Part shown: positions 18,427-26,653 of the stretch, piece by piece
Layout: every line of letters begins with the position of its first letter
Position numbering within the stretch: the first letter of the stretch is position 1
Source of the DNA: an uncultured Actinomycetes bacterium
GTDB taxonomy: Bacteria > Actinomycetota > Acidimicrobiia > Acidimicrobiales > RAAP-2
NCBI GenBank assembly: GCA_903900235.1
Contig: CAIUMH010000025.1
Location: 1 to 40,885, forward strand
Direction of reading: 5' to 3'
DNA: 40,885 nt
The notes under the pieces: model-generated
The model's database searches: none
The model's input: the letters and a program-made list of their open reading frames with translations, nothing else
Told to the model about the DNA's origin: nothing
Position numbers and translations under genes: made by a program

Positions 18427-18780
18427 TCAGACGAGCTCGATGCGCGCCATCGGGGCGTTGTCCCCAGGACGCGGGCCGAGCTTGAGGATCCGGGTGTAGC
18501 CACCAGGACGCTCGACGTAGCGGGGGCCGATCTCCGCGAAGAGCTTGTGAGCCATGTCGCGGTCACGGATCAGGGCAACGACGCGGCGCTGGTTAGCCAC
18601 ACCACCCTTGGCTGCAGCAGTGATGCACTTCTCGGCGACAGGGCGAAGTGCCTTGGCCTTGGCCTCGGTTGTCACCACGAACTCGGCGGCGATGAGGCTG
18701 GCAACGAGGTTCCCCATCATTGCCTTCTGGTGCGAGGCAGATCCGCCGAAGCGCTTGCCCTTGGTCGGTGTCCCGCGCAT
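18427..18780 (-). CDS. rplQ: 50S ribosomal protein L17 (bL17)
   Basis: A 117-residue protein. [21 protein letters not shown] and [28 protein letters not shown] are the family blocks, and it ends [25 protein letters not shown]. It lacks the long alanine/lysine-rich tail seen in some actinobacterial L17 proteins. It follows rpoA with a single base between stop and start. Confidence 0.97.
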   Translation of the reverse strand: MRGTPTKGKRFGGSASHQKAMMGNLVASLIAAEFVVTTEAKAKALRPVAEKCITAAAKGGVANQRRVVALIRDRDMAHKLFAEIGPRYVERPGGYTRILKLGPRPGDNAPMARIELV

Positions 18781-18781
18781 G

Positions 18782-19723
18782 TCAGTCCTCCGTGGTGCGC
18801 AGTGCCAGACCGCGCTCGTCGAGTCGGGCGTTCACGTCGTTGAGCGACGTGGCACCGAAGTTGGTGATGCTGAGTAGGTCCTTCTCGGCGCAGTTGACCA
18901 GTTCCCCGATCGAGTTGATCCCGGCGCGCTTGAGGCAGTTCCGAGCCCGCTCGGTCAATCCGAGGTCCTCGATCCGAGCGTCGAGCTCGCTAGAACTTCC
19001 CAGTGCAGCGCCGACGTCACCGAGCTCAAGGCCCTGCGGCTCATCATCGAGCGTGGCGACGAGGTTCACGAGCGAAGCCAAGGTGGCGCCCGCCGAGGCG
19101 ATGGCCTCACGGGGGCTGATGGTGCCGTCGGTCTCGATGTCAAGGACGAGGCGGTCGAAGTCGGTCGACTGCTCGACCCGCACTGGCTCGATCGTGTAGG
19201 TCACTCTCCGCACCGGCGAGAAGATCGAGTCAACCGGAATCACGCCGATCACATTGGTCCGCTTGTTGCGGTCCGCAGAGACATAGCCCCGGCCTCGATC
19301 GACGGTGACGTCGACGGAGAGCTTGCCCTTGGCGTTCACCGTGGCGATGTGCAGCTCAGGGTTGAGGATCTCGACGTCGCCCGAGACCTGAAGGTCAGCG
19401 GCAGTCACGTCAGCCGGACCCTTCTTGTCAAGGCGGATCACGACGGGCTCGTCGCTCGTCACTCGCAGCAGGAGGTCCTTGAGGTTCAAGATGACGTCGG
19501 TGACGTCTTCCTTGACTCCCTCAATGGTGTCGAACTCGTGCAGGGCATCGTCGAAGCGCAACTGGGTGACAGCCGCGCCGGGGATCGACGAGAGCAACGT
19601 GCGCCGCAGCGAGTTGCCGAGGGTGTGGCCGAAGCCGGGGTCAAGGGGTCCGACGGCAAACTGCTGACGGTTCCCCTGCTCCTCGTCGATGGCCTCGACG
19701 GTAGGACGCTGGATGATGAGCAT
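18782..19723 (-). CDS. rpoA: DNA-directed RNA polymerase subunit alpha
   Basis: A 313-residue subunit. The N-terminal assembly domain contains [25 protein letters not shown] and the C-terminal domain (about 240-313) contains the DNA- and activator-contacting helices [27 protein letters not shown]. The protein nucleates RNA polymerase assembly. The gene lies between rpsD (41 nt upstream) and rplQ (1 nt downstream), the classic alpha-operon position. Confidence 0.98.
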   Translation of the reverse strand: MLIIQRPTVEAIDEEQGNRQQFAVGPLDPGFGHTLGNSLRRTLLSSIPGAAVTQLRFDDALHEFDTIEGVKEDVTDVILNLKDLLLRVTSDEPVVIRLDKKGPADVTAADLQVSGDVEILNPELHIATVNAKGKLSVDVTVDRGRGYVSADRNKRTNVIGVIPVDSIFSPVRRVTYTIEPVRVEQSTDFDRLVLDIETDGTISPREAIASAGATLASLVNLVATLDDEPQGLELGDVGAALGSSSELDARIEDLGLTERARNCLKRAGINSIGELVNCAEKDLLSITNFGATSLNDVNARLDERGLALRTTED

Positions 19724-19764
19724 GGTGCTGGCTCCTCGTGTGTAGAAGTCGAGAGGTGGGTGGG

Positions 19765-20412
19765 TTACTTGGAGTACAGCTCGACGATGAGCTGCTCCTG
19801 GACGGGCTCGTGGATGTTCTCCCGAATCGGCGGGTGAAGCACGGTGACCTCGAAGCCATCCTGCGCGGCCTCAAGCCACGGCGGGAGCTGGTTGTCGAGG
19901 GTGTCGCGGTTGCGGCGGACGTGGAAGTTCTCCCGGGTCGATCCCTTGAGCACCACGACGTCACCCTTGCGGACACGGTACGACGGGATGTTCACCCGCT
20001 TGCCGTTCACCGTCACGTGACCATGGCGAACGAGCTGGCGAGCCTGGTTGCGGCTTGCACCCCATCCGGCACGGTAGGCCACGTTGTCGAGGCGAAGCTC
20101 GAGCATGATCAGCAAGTTCTCGCCGGTGATCCCCTCACGACGGTTCGCCTCCTCATAGAGATTGCGGAACTGCGTCTCGAGAAGGCCGTAGATACGGCGA
20201 GCCTTCTGCTTCTCACGAAGCTGCGAGAGGTACTCGGAGCCCTGGCGCATACGGTCACGACCGTGCTCGCCCGGGGGGTAGTTGCGACTGGCGCGGTCGG
20301 TGACCTGGTCAGAGACCGGGCACTTCATGGAGTAGCAGCGCTCTCCCTTAAGGAAAAGCTTTGTGCGCTCTCGACGGCAGAGCCGGCAGACGGGACCTGT
20401 GTAGCGGGCCAT
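19765..20412 (-). CDS. rpsD: 30S ribosomal protein S4 (uS4), zinc-binding form
   Basis: A 215-residue protein starting [15 protein letters not shown]. Four cysteines in the first 35 residues (CRLC and a later C-x4-C) mark the zinc-binding C+ form. The S4 RNA-binding domain is in the second half ([30 protein letters not shown]). S4 starts 16S assembly and in some bacteria represses the alpha operon. The start is set by homology and by a purine-rich stretch before the ATG; a long upstream open frame overlaps rpsK and is spurious. Confidence 0.97.
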   Translation of the reverse strand: MARYTGPVCRLCRRERTKLFLKGERCYSMKCPVSDQVTDRASRNYPPGEHGRDRMRQGSEYLSQLREKQKARRIYGLLETQFRNLYEEANRREGITGENLLIMLELRLDNVAYRAGWGASRNQARQLVRHGHVTVNGKRVNIPSYRVRKGDVVVLKGSTRENFHVRRNRDTLDNQLPPWLEAAQDGFEVTVLHPPIRENIHEPVQEQLIVELYSK

Positions 20413-20428
20413 GAGTTCTTCTTCTCTC

Positions 20429-20824
20429 TTAGACCCGGCGCCGCTTCTTGGGGCGGCAGCCGTTGTGGGGGATGGGGGTGACGTCCTTGATGCCAGCGAC
20501 CTCGATGCCAGCGGCAGCGATAGATCGAATGGCGGTCTCACGACCGGAACCGGGGCCCCGGACGAAGACATCGACCTTGCGGACGCCGTGCTCCATGGCC
20601 TTCTTGGCCGCCTGCTCGGCAGCCAGCTGTGCAGCGAAGGGGGTCGACTTGCGCGATCCCTTGAAGCCGACATTGCCAGCCGAGGCCCATGCGAGGACAT
20701 TGCCCTCAGGGTCGGTGATGGAGATGATCGTGTTGTTGAACGAGCTCTTGATGTGCGCAACGCCGAAGGCGATGTTCTTGCGCTCCCGACGACGCGGGCG
20801 CCGGGTTCCCTGGGGCTTTGCCAT
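20429..20824 (-). CDS. rpsK: 30S ribosomal protein S11 (uS11)
   Basis: A 131-residue protein. [42 protein letters not shown] and the C-terminal [16 protein letters not shown] are diagnostic. Its ATG shares one base with the rpsM stop (TAATG), so the two are translationally coupled. Confidence 0.98.
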   Translation of the reverse strand: MAKPQGTRRPRRRERKNIAFGVAHIKSSFNNTIISITDPEGNVLAWASAGNVGFKGSRKSTPFAAQLAAEQAAKKAMEHGVRKVDVFVRGPGSGRETAIRSIAAAGIEVAGIKDVTPIPHNGCRPKKRRRV

Positions 20825-21201
20825 TACTTCTTGACCTTCTTCTTCCCGGCCACGGTCTTCTTCGGGCCCTTCCTGGTGCGAGCATTGGTGTGGGTCCGCT
20901 GTCCGTGGACCGGAAGGCCCTTGCGGTGGCGAACGCCCTGGTAGCAGTTGATCTCCATCTTGCGTCGGATATCTTGTGCGACATCACGACGGAGGTCACC
21001 CTCGACGGTCAGGTTCTGGTCAATCCAGGCCCGCAGCGAGTTCACCTCTTCGTCGGTCAGGTCGCGCACCCGGGTGTCAGGATTGATTCCCGTCTCGGCG
21101 AGTGCGTGCTTCGACGTGGTGAGCCCAACTCCGAAGATGTAGGTCAACGAGATTTCAACCCGCTTCTCACGGGGGATGTCGACTCCGGCGATACGTGCCA
21201 T
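20824..21201 (-). CDS. rpsM: 30S ribosomal protein S13 (uS13)
   Basis: A 125-residue protein beginning [24 protein letters not shown]. It has the [26 protein letters not shown] block and a lysine-rich tail. It contacts the head of the 30S subunit and the P-site tRNA. It is preceded by rpmJ (13 nt) and overlaps rpsK by one base. Confidence 0.98.
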   Translation of the reverse strand: MARIAGVDIPREKRVEISLTYIFGVGLTTSKHALAETGINPDTRVRDLTDEEVNSLRAWIDQNLTVEGDLRRDVAQDIRRKMEINCYQGVRHRKGLPVHGQRTHTNARTRKGPKKTVAGKKKVKK

Positions 21202-21214
21202 CTGGTCCTCTTCC

Positions 21215-21328
21215 TCAGCCCTGGCGCTGCTTGTGGCGCGGGTTCTCGCAGATGACGCGGACGTTCCCTGCCCGTCGGATCACCTTGCACTTTTCACACA
21301 TCGGCTTGACGCTCGGTCGTACCTTCAT
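21215..21328 (-). CDS. rpmJ: 50S ribosomal protein L36 (bL36), zinc form
   Basis: A 37-residue gene, shorter than most ORF cut-offs. It reads [18 protein letters not shown]... and ends NPRHKQRQG. Cysteines 11, 14 and 27 with H32 form the expected zinc ribbon (C+ type). It is 26 nt after infA and 13 nt before rpsM, the standard infA-rpmJ-rpsM order. Confidence 0.97.
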   Translation of the reverse strand: MKVRPSVKPMCEKCKVIRRAGNVRVICENPRHKQRQG

Positions 21329-21354
21329 GATTGTTCCTCTCGAACCGGTCGGGA

Positions 21355-21579
21355 CTACTTGTACCGGTAGGTGATTCGCCCGCGGGTCAGGTCGTATGGC
21401 GTGAGCTCGACCTGGACCTTGTCCCCCGGCAGGATGCGGATGCGATGCATCCTCATCTTCCCGGAACTGTGCGCGAGGACCTTGTGCCCGTTCTCCAGCT
21501 CCACTCGGAACATGGCATTGGGCAATGGCTCGACGACGGTCCCCTCGAGCACGATCGCATCTTCCTTGGGCTTGGGCAG
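21355..21579 (-). CDS. infA: Translation initiation factor IF-1, apparently CTG-started
   Basis: A 74-residue factor that binds the A site of the 30S subunit during initiation. The OB-fold core [40 protein letters not shown] and [13 protein letters not shown] is nearly invariant. No ATG, GTG or TTG exists at the expected N-terminus. The frame reads CTG followed by [12 protein letters not shown], and AAGGAG sits 7 nt before the CTG. An internal GTG at 21552 would give only 65 residues and lose the N-terminal residues shared by homologues (usual size 72-74). I therefore place the start at CTG. One substitution is also seen: HSSGKM where most have HISGKM. Confidence 0.93.
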   Translation of the reverse strand: MPKPKEDAIVLEGTVVEPLPNAMFRVELENGHKVLAHSSGKMRMHRIRILPGDKVQVELTPYDLTRGRITYRYK

Positions 21580-21701
21580 TTCACTTCTCCTTGAAATCTG
21601 ATGTCACAACACCACGAGGCGGGACGCTGTGAAGCATCTCAATCCACCACATTGGGGCCTGCCGCATGGTCGTCCCCGAAGGGCGCGACGAGCGGACTTC
21701 C

Positions 21702-21730
21702 ATCTTACTCAGATCTGGCGCCAGCGCCAA
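21702..21730 (-). promoter_or_regulatory. Predicted promoter of the infA-rpmJ-rpsM-rpsK-rpsD-rpoA-rplQ unit
   Basis: Minus-strand TTGGCG (21730-21725), 17-nt spacer, TAAGAT (21707-21702). The predicted start is near 21695, giving a leader of about 115 nt before the infA CTG. The spacer contains the perfect palindrome CTGGCGCCAG (21715-21724), a possible operator. The -35 matches the one predicted at rplC. Confidence 0.45.
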
Positions 21731-21746
21731 CCCGAACGACCATGGC

Positions 21747-22131
21747 AACCCAAACTTCGCACGGGCAGCCCTCTCAAAACATCTGTCCTCTCTTGCGAGT
21801 GCTTCAAAAGTCACGACCGACCCCAGGGTCCAAGGGGCCCGAACGAGCGAGAGCCCAACTCGCTAAAGCGCGTCGCTCGGTCGCCAACACCCGGCGACAT
21901 CTCGTTCATCAGGCGACGAAGTCCCTCGTGGAGAGATGTCAGGTTCTGGTGATCGAAGACCTAAACGTCGCGGACATGACCAAGAATCGACATCTGTCCC
22001 GGTCCATCTCGGACGCCGCCATGGCCGAGCTCACTCGCCAGATCCCCTACAAGGCCATATGGCATGGGGTCGAAGTCCGATCGATCGAGTGCCGCTTGGC
22101 TGATCAGTACCGTCGCCGCATCTCGCTGTGA
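21747..22131 (+). pseudogene. Decayed TnpB (IS200/IS605 OrfB) fragment
   Basis: An opposite-strand remnant with about 100 residues (21787-22089) that align by eye with the middle of TnpB. The match runs LRVLQKSRPTPGSKG, RARAQLAKARRSVANTRR, VLVIEDLNVADMTKNR (the RuvC-II glutamate) and ISDAAMAELTRQIPYKAIWHGVEV. A preceding piece, NPNFARAALSKHLSSLASASK (21747-21809), is in a different frame, so a frameshift is present. The first RuvC aspartate, the C-terminal zinc finger and the third catalytic residue are absent, so it cannot be an active nuclease. No TnpA gene or clear element ends are visible. It lies between infA and map, normally near neighbours. Confidence 0.75.
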
Positions 22132-22135
22132 TGCG

Positions 22136-22300
22136 CTAGTTCCCGCTCATTGCGATCCCGAGGATCGCCGACCCCACGACGACCGCCACACAGGCCACGG
22201 CAATAAAAGGTCCGGGATTGACCCGCGGCCGGGAATAGGTCACGGGGATCTGTCCGTGCGATGACGCAGGCCTCTCACCCTCTGTATATTCATCCAGCAT
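22136..22300 (-). CDS. Small single-pass membrane protein, unrecognised
   Basis: A 54-residue ORF, below common length cut-offs. It starts MLDEYTEGERPASSHGQIPV, with a polar, acidic-then-proline-containing half. The second half is one hydrophobic helix (PFIAVACVAVVVGSAILGIAM, residues 31-51) ending MSGN. GAGAGGA lies 8 nt before the ATG, a good ribosome-binding site. The amphipathic plan looks deliberate rather than random and the ORF ends 4 nt from the TnpB remnant stop on the other strand. I do not recognise a family. An inverted repeat at 22325-22352 sits just upstream and may control it. Confidence 0.6.
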   Translation of the reverse strand: MLDEYTEGERPASSHGQIPVTYSRPRVNPGPFIAVACVAVVVGSAILGIAMSGN

Positions 22301-23265
22301 CGCCGTCGTCCTCTCGGTCTACCTGCACGTTAGGACGATTCTCCCAACGTGCGGCCCGTGCCCTCCGGTTGAGTCACTGTGCCGAGCTCGTGAGCGAGCG
22401 CCGCATCGAGGCGAGGTCGGCCGGAGGGGATCGAACACGGTGACCGGCAAGCCAGATCCCCTGAACCAGGAGGACTGGTTCACGATCACCTTGGACCGAC
22501 GACCACTGAGGCTGGTTCGGTGCGTGATGCTCGAGAGGGTTCCGCACCGGGCAACCGAGACGATGCTTGTGGTCGAGCCGACCGGGAGGAATTCTCGACT
22601 CTGTTGTGTGACCTGCGGCGGAGCGGAGGACCGTCGGAAGCGGACGAAGATTTCCCCACTCGTGGTCCGCACCGCGAAACGATCCACGACGCGTCCCTCG
22701 ATGCACCCCTTGCCGAGGGAGCCCACTCTTTTGACGGCCGGCATGAGACCTCGAAGGACACCGCCCACATTGAGCTGACCCAAGCTGGTCACCGGCGCAA
22801 ACGGCCGAGCATCGAAGGACGTAAGCCTCATCGACAGCCAGACCTTGCCGGGAGGCAGGTCGAATGCCGCCTGGACGGTGGTCCCCGCTGAACACCTCCT
22901 GATCGGGTCGCCTGAGCCGGAGTTATCGGTGGACATTTCGAGATCTGAGCGACCCGGGACAGCAGGCCGAAGACGGTGGACGGCGAGAGGGTCGCCACTT
23001 CGACTACGACCGCGATGGCGGTTTGGTCGGCATGTCCGCTGGACCAGCCCGAAGAAGGAATCGCCTCGGACGGGTGGTCGTGGCTCGGTTGCTCGGTGAG
23101 GCGTCCCGCCGTGGTTCTCTGTTCCCCGTCCGCGTAGCTCCCCTGTCGGTCATCGGACCGGTCCAGGAGACGAGGAACCCGTCGGCGTATCTGACGAGCC
23201 CGTCAATCCGATCCGGGGTGATCCGGCGGTGTTAGCGCCAGTCGGGTCCACCAGCCAAGGGCGGG
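22301..23265. other. About 960 nt with no recognisable gene
   Basis: Long open frames exist on both strands (for example minus 22936-22319 and plus 22440-22778), but none has a convincing start, a known motif or a composition clearly better than its antisense frame. No tRNA, tmRNA, RNase P or SRP RNA core was recognised. It lies next to the TnpB remnant, so it may be remains of inserted DNA. Promoter signals for the small ORF should also be here. I cannot assign a function. Confidence 0.5.
22325..22352 (-). repeat. Inverted repeat upstream of the small membrane-protein ORF
   Basis: GCACGTT (22325-22331) and AACGTGC (22346-22352) pair perfectly. After one mismatch, GGA/TCC extend the stem around a 6-nt loop. 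It lies 24 nt before the ATG at 22300. It could be an operator or an RNA hairpin in the leader. Confidence 0.5.
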
Positions 23266-24009
23266 TCAGGGCAGGGTGAAGATCTCTGGCCCGTGGTCGG
23301 TCACGGCGATCGTGTGCTCGAAGTGCGCCGAGCGCTTTCCGTCAGCAGTGATCACACCCCAGCCGTCTTCGATGGTCATCGTCTCCGGCGTTCCGGCGTT
23401 GACCATGGGCTCGACGGCGAAGACCATCCCGGTCTTGAGCGTAGGCCCAGGGCTGCCGGGCCAGTAGTTGGGCACCTGGGGCTGCTCATGCATGGCGGTG
23501 CCGATGGCGTGTCCGACGTACTCGCGCACCACCGTGAAGCCAGCAGCCTCGGCCACATCCTGGACCGCCCGGCCGACCTCGTGGAGCCGGTTGCCCTTGG
23601 AGAGCTGATCGATGCCCGCGAAGAGGCTGCGCTCAGTGACATCGAGGAGGCGCTGGGACTCGGCGTCGATCTCTCCCACTCCAGCGGTGTAGGCAGCATC
23701 GCCGTGGTAGCCCTCGATGATCGCCCCGCAGTCGACGCTGATGATGTCCCCTTCGAGCAGGACGATCTCGTCAGAGGGGATGCCGTGGACGATCATGTCG
23801 TTGGGACTGGTGCATATCACCGCAGGGAAACCGTGATACCCGAGGAAGTTACTCGTCGCTCCACGCCGCTCGATGACTTCGGCGGCCACTTTGTTGAGAT
23901 CCATGGTCGTGATCCCCGGTCGGATCGCTGCCCGGGTCTTCTCGTGCATCTCGGCGACCACCAGGCCGGCTTTACGCATCTTGATGAGCTCACCCTCGTT
24001 GCGTCTCAC
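23266..24009 (-). CDS. map: Methionine aminopeptidase type I
   Basis: A 247-residue metalloenzyme that removes the initiator methionine from new proteins. The metal ligands are D93 (VDCGA), D104 (YHGDAA), H167 (GHAIG), E200 (FAVEP) and E231 (HFEHT), with H75 in NDMIVHGIP. All are present and the size is normal for type I without the N-terminal zinc-finger extension. The ATG overlaps the adk stop by 4 nt. It ends a secY-adk-map unit, after which the accessory gap begins. Confidence 0.97.
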   Translation of the reverse strand: MRRNEGELIKMRKAGLVVAEMHEKTRAAIRPGITTMDLNKVAAEVIERRGATSNFLGYHGFPAVICTSPNDMIVHGIPSDEIVLLEGDIISVDCGAIIEGYHGDAAYTAGVGEIDAESQRLLDVTERSLFAGIDQLSKGNRLHEVGRAVQDVAEAAGFTVVREYVGHAIGTAMHEQPQVPNYWPGSPGPTLKTGMVFAVEPMVNAGTPETMTIEDGWGVITADGKRSAHFEHTIAVTDHGPEIFTLP

Positions 24010-24677
24010 GACATCTCCTTCTTGCGGTGCTCCACCGCGATCACGGTCTCGGCCAGCACATCGTCTGCCGGCTGGTCGCCGTCGATCGTCTCAAGCAGCG
24101 CCCGGGCCTCGTAGAACTGGATGAGCGGCAATGTCTCTCGCTCGTAGGCCTGGAGTCTGGTCGTGATGGCCTCGGTCGTATCGTCGGGCCGCTGGACAAC
24201 TTCGCCACCACAGGTATCGCAATTCCAACCCTGGATGGGTGGCTCGTGGATGGAGTAGATCGCCCCGCAGTCCACACAGGTGCGTCGCGAGACGAGCCGT
24301 TCGAGCACCAGGCTCGTCGGCACCTCAAGGTTGACCACGCAGTGAAGTGGAAGTTCTCCATCGAGGATGGTGTCGAGCATCTCGGCCTGCGACACCGTGC
24401 GAGGGTAGCCGTCGAGGATGAATCCTCTGGTCGTGGCGTCGCGCTCTGCGAGTCGCTCAGCCACCATGCGAGAGATCAGATCGTCCGGCAACAGCTCACC
24501 GGTGGTCATGAGGCTCTCGGCCTCAAGCCCCAGCTCCGTCCGTGCTCGGACGGCAGCCCTGAGCATGTCGCCAGTGGAGATGTGCGGGACGGCGTAGCGG
24601 TGGGAAAGTCGGACGCACTGCGTCCCCTTCCCCGCCCCCTGCCGCCCGAGGACTACGAGCCTGACCCCGGTTGGCAT
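24006..24677 (-). CDS. adk: Adenylate kinase, zinc-LID type
   Basis: A 223-residue enzyme interconverting AMP, ADP and ATP. The P-loop reads GRQGAGKGTQ (11-20) where most have GPPGAGKGTQ. DGYPRT (89-94) and the AMP-binding STGDMLR (34-40) are intact. The LID domain has four cysteines (C134, C137, C153, C156) that should bind zinc. It starts 4 nt after the secY stop and overlaps map by 4 nt. Confidence 0.97.
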   Translation of the reverse strand: MPTGVRLVVLGRQGAGKGTQCVRLSHRYAVPHISTGDMLRAAVRARTELGLEAESLMTTGELLPDDLISRMVAERLAERDATTRGFILDGYPRTVSQAEMLDTILDGELPLHCVVNLEVPTSLVLERLVSRRTCVDCGAIYSIHEPPIQGWNCDTCGGEVVQRPDDTTEAITTRLQAYERETLPLIQFYEARALLETIDGDQPADDVLAETVIAVEHRKKEMS

Positions 24678-24681
24678 GGGC

Positions 24682-25968
24682 CTACTTGAGGAAGCCCTCG
24701 TAGTTGCGCATCATGAGCTGGCTGTCGATCTGGCGCATGGTCTCAAGTGCGACACCGACGCTGATGAGCAGCGTGGTCCCGTAGAAGGGGAAGTTGTTCA
24801 GATGCCACAGCGCCATCAGGATGCTCGGCAAGACCGCCACTGCACCAAGGAACAGGGCGCCGACCACGGTGATCCGACTCAGAAGGTGGGCGAAGTAGCG
24901 CTCAGTTGGAGGACCCGGACGGATGCCCGGCACGAAACCACCCTGCTTGCGGATGATGTCAGCCTGCTGGTGAGGATCGAAGGCGATGTAGACGTAGAAG
25001 AACGTGAACGCCACGATCAACAGGAAGTACATGCCGATGTAGATGAAACTCGTCGGCGAGAGCGACTTCGTGACGAAGGTCTGGAACCAAGGCCACGGGA
25101 TCACGTTGCTCAGCAGCACCGGGATGTACAGCACCGACGAGGCGAAGATGATCGGGATCACTCCCGACTGGTTCACCTTGAGCGGGATGTAGGTGGATGA
25201 ACCGCCGTACATCTTTCGACCCACCACTCGCTTGGCGAAGGTGACAGGAATTCGACGCTGACCCTGGTCCATGAACACGATGAATACGAGCAAGGCCAAG
25301 GAGACTGCCAGCATGACGGAGAACTTGATCCAGCCGCCCTCCTGAAAGATTGCCTTGCCGCCGGCAGGGATCGCCGAGACGACGTTGGCGAAGATCAGGA
25401 TCGACATACCTTGGCCGATACCCCGCTGGGTCACGAGCTCAGCGAGCCACATCACGAAGGCGGTCCCGGCAGTGAGGCAGAGCACCATGAACGCCCCGAG
25501 TGGGATGGTGAATTTGGGGATCAGGTCGATGGTCGAGCCGATCAGGGCTTGGTCGTGCCCATGGAAGGCATAGACGAGCCCTGTGGCCTGCATCAACGCA
25601 AGCGCAACGGTCACGTACCTGGTGGTCTGGGTGATTTTCTTCTGGCCCACCGCTCCCTGGTCTCGCCACTCCTCAAGCTTCGGTATCACCGTGGTCAGCA
25701 GTTGGATGATGATCGAGCTGGTGATGTACGGCATGACGCCGAGACCGAAGATGGCGAGGCGGGTGAGGGCCCCGCCCGAGAACAGGTTCAAGAAACCGAG
25801 CACACCCGAATGGCCCGCCCGGCTCTGGAGCAGTTGCACCTGGTGGTACGAAACTCCCGGAACCGGGATGTTCGCGCCGAACTGGTAGAGACCGATGATC
25901 GCCAGCGTGAAGACGACCTTGTTGCGAAGGTCGGGAACCCTGAAGATGTTGGCCAGGCGCGTCAGCAC
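24682..25968 (-). CDS. secY: Preprotein translocase subunit SecY
   Basis: A 428-residue channel subunit of SecYEG. Ten hydrophobic segments are expected and the visible landmarks are typical. These include LTRLANIFRVPDLRNKVVFT at the N-terminus, the plug and TM2 region (GGALTRLAIFGLGVMPYITSSII), GQGMSILIFANVVS, and the C-terminal QLMMRNYEGFLK. It follows rplO by 9 nt and precedes adk by 4 nt, the standard end of the spc operon. Confidence 0.98.
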   Translation of the reverse strand: MLTRLANIFRVPDLRNKVVFTLAIIGLYQFGANIPVPGVSYHQVQLLQSRAGHSGVLGFLNLFSGGALTRLAIFGLGVMPYITSSIIIQLLTTVIPKLEEWRDQGAVGQKKITQTTRYVTVALALMQATGLVYAFHGHDQALIGSTIDLIPKFTIPLGAFMVLCLTAGTAFVMWLAELVTQRGIGQGMSILIFANVVSAIPAGGKAIFQEGGWIKFSVMLAVSLALLVFIVFMDQGQRRIPVTFAKRVVGRKMYGGSSTYIPLKVNQSGVIPIIFASSVLYIPVLLSNVIPWPWFQTFVTKSLSPTSFIYIGMYFLLIVAFTFFYVYIAFDPHQQADIIRKQGGFVPGIRPGPPTERYFAHLLSRITVVGALFLGAVAVLPSILMALWHLNNFPFYGTTLLISVGVALETMRQIDSQLMMRNYEGFLK

Positions 25969-25977
25969 AGGAAGAAC

Positions 25978-26463
25978 CTACCTGTTGGTGTGCTGGTTGC
26001 CCTGCGCGGGCGGGCGCACGGCGAACGGCAAGGCGACTTTTTCGGTCGATCCACCTGCCGCAGCAATGGCCGACTCTGCCGACGCGCTGAACGCGTGGGC
26101 CTTGACCACGATGCCCTTGGACACCGAGCCTCGGCCAAGCACCTTGACGAACTCGTTCTTGCCGACGAGCCCACGGGCCACCAATACGTCAGGATCCACG
26201 GCGTCGAGGCCGAGGGCATCGAGCGCATCGAGGTTGACGGGCGTGTACTCAACACGGAACGGGTTGGTGAAGCCCTTGAGCTTCGGAAGGCGCTGCATCA
26301 GCGGGAGCTGACCACCTTCGAAGCCAGCAGGGATCGTCCCACGAGCCTTTTGGCCCTTGGTGCCACGTCCGGCGGTCTTGCCGCCCTTGCCGCCGATGCC
26401 GCGACCGACGCGCTTGCGGCTCTTCTTCGAACCCGCTGCGGGGCTCAGATCATGGATCTTCAC
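25978..26463 (-). CDS. rplO: 50S ribosomal protein L15 (uL15)
   Basis: A 161-residue protein. The glycine/lysine-rich N-terminus KRVGRGIGGKGGKTAGRGTKGQKAR and GGQLPLMQRLPKLKGF are diagnostic. The C-terminus runs about 12 residues past the usual end (AVRPPAQGNQHTNR). It overlaps rpmD by 4 nt (ATGA). Confidence 0.97.
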   Translation of the reverse strand: MKIHDLSPAAGSKKSRKRVGRGIGGKGGKTAGRGTKGQKARGTIPAGFEGGQLPLMQRLPKLKGFTNPFRVEYTPVNLDALDALGLDAVDPDVLVARGLVGKNEFVKVLGRGSVSKGIVVKAHAFSASAESAIAAAGGSTEKVALPFAVRPPAQGNQHTNR

Positions 26464-26651
26464 TGGGAGACCTCCTCGACCTCGATGAGGTGCGGAACTC
26501 GGGCGATCATGCCGCGAATTTCGGGGCGGTCAGGCAACGTGTTGGCCTGACCGATCCCGCGCAAGCCGAGTGCCCGCAATGTTCCGCGATGCTTGGGCTT
26601 GGTGCCGATGGCAGAACGCACCTGGGTGACCTTGATCATGGACTCAGCCAT
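26460..26651 (-). CDS. rpmD: 50S ribosomal protein L30 (uL30)
   Basis: A 63-residue protein starting MAESMIKVTQVRSAIG. The ATG at 26651 is preferred. A TTG at 26657 overlaps the rpsE stop, but GAGG and AGG elements at about 6-10 nt favour the ATG, and homologues begin near here. The TLRALGLRGIGQ and MIARVPHLIEVEEV blocks are typical. Confidence 0.95.
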   Translation of the reverse strand: MAESMIKVTQVRSAIGTKPKHRGTLRALGLRGIGQANTLPDRPEIRGMIARVPHLIEVEEVSQ

Positions 26652-26653
26652 CT

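Noticed and set aside
19765-20760. Longer rpsD start giving a 331-residue protein
   Set aside because: The additional 116 residues are an out-of-frame reading of rpsK; S4 begins at MARYTGPVC.
22425-22445. GGATCGAAC on the plus strand resembling a reversed tRNA T-loop
   Set aside because: The flanking bases do not form a T-arm stem and no anticodon or acceptor stems could be found around it.
22319-22936. Long minus-strand open frame (205 codons) in the dark interval
   Set aside because: No recognisable motif, an overlapping plus-strand frame of similar quality, and no good start signal. High GC makes such open frames common.
23150-23240. Minus-strand frame reading GLVRYADGFLV, similar to the YADD motif of group II intron reverse transcriptases
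   Set aside because: The residues before and after it do not match reverse transcriptase domains, the frame is short, the second aspartate is missing and no intron domain V was found, so a chance match is more likely.
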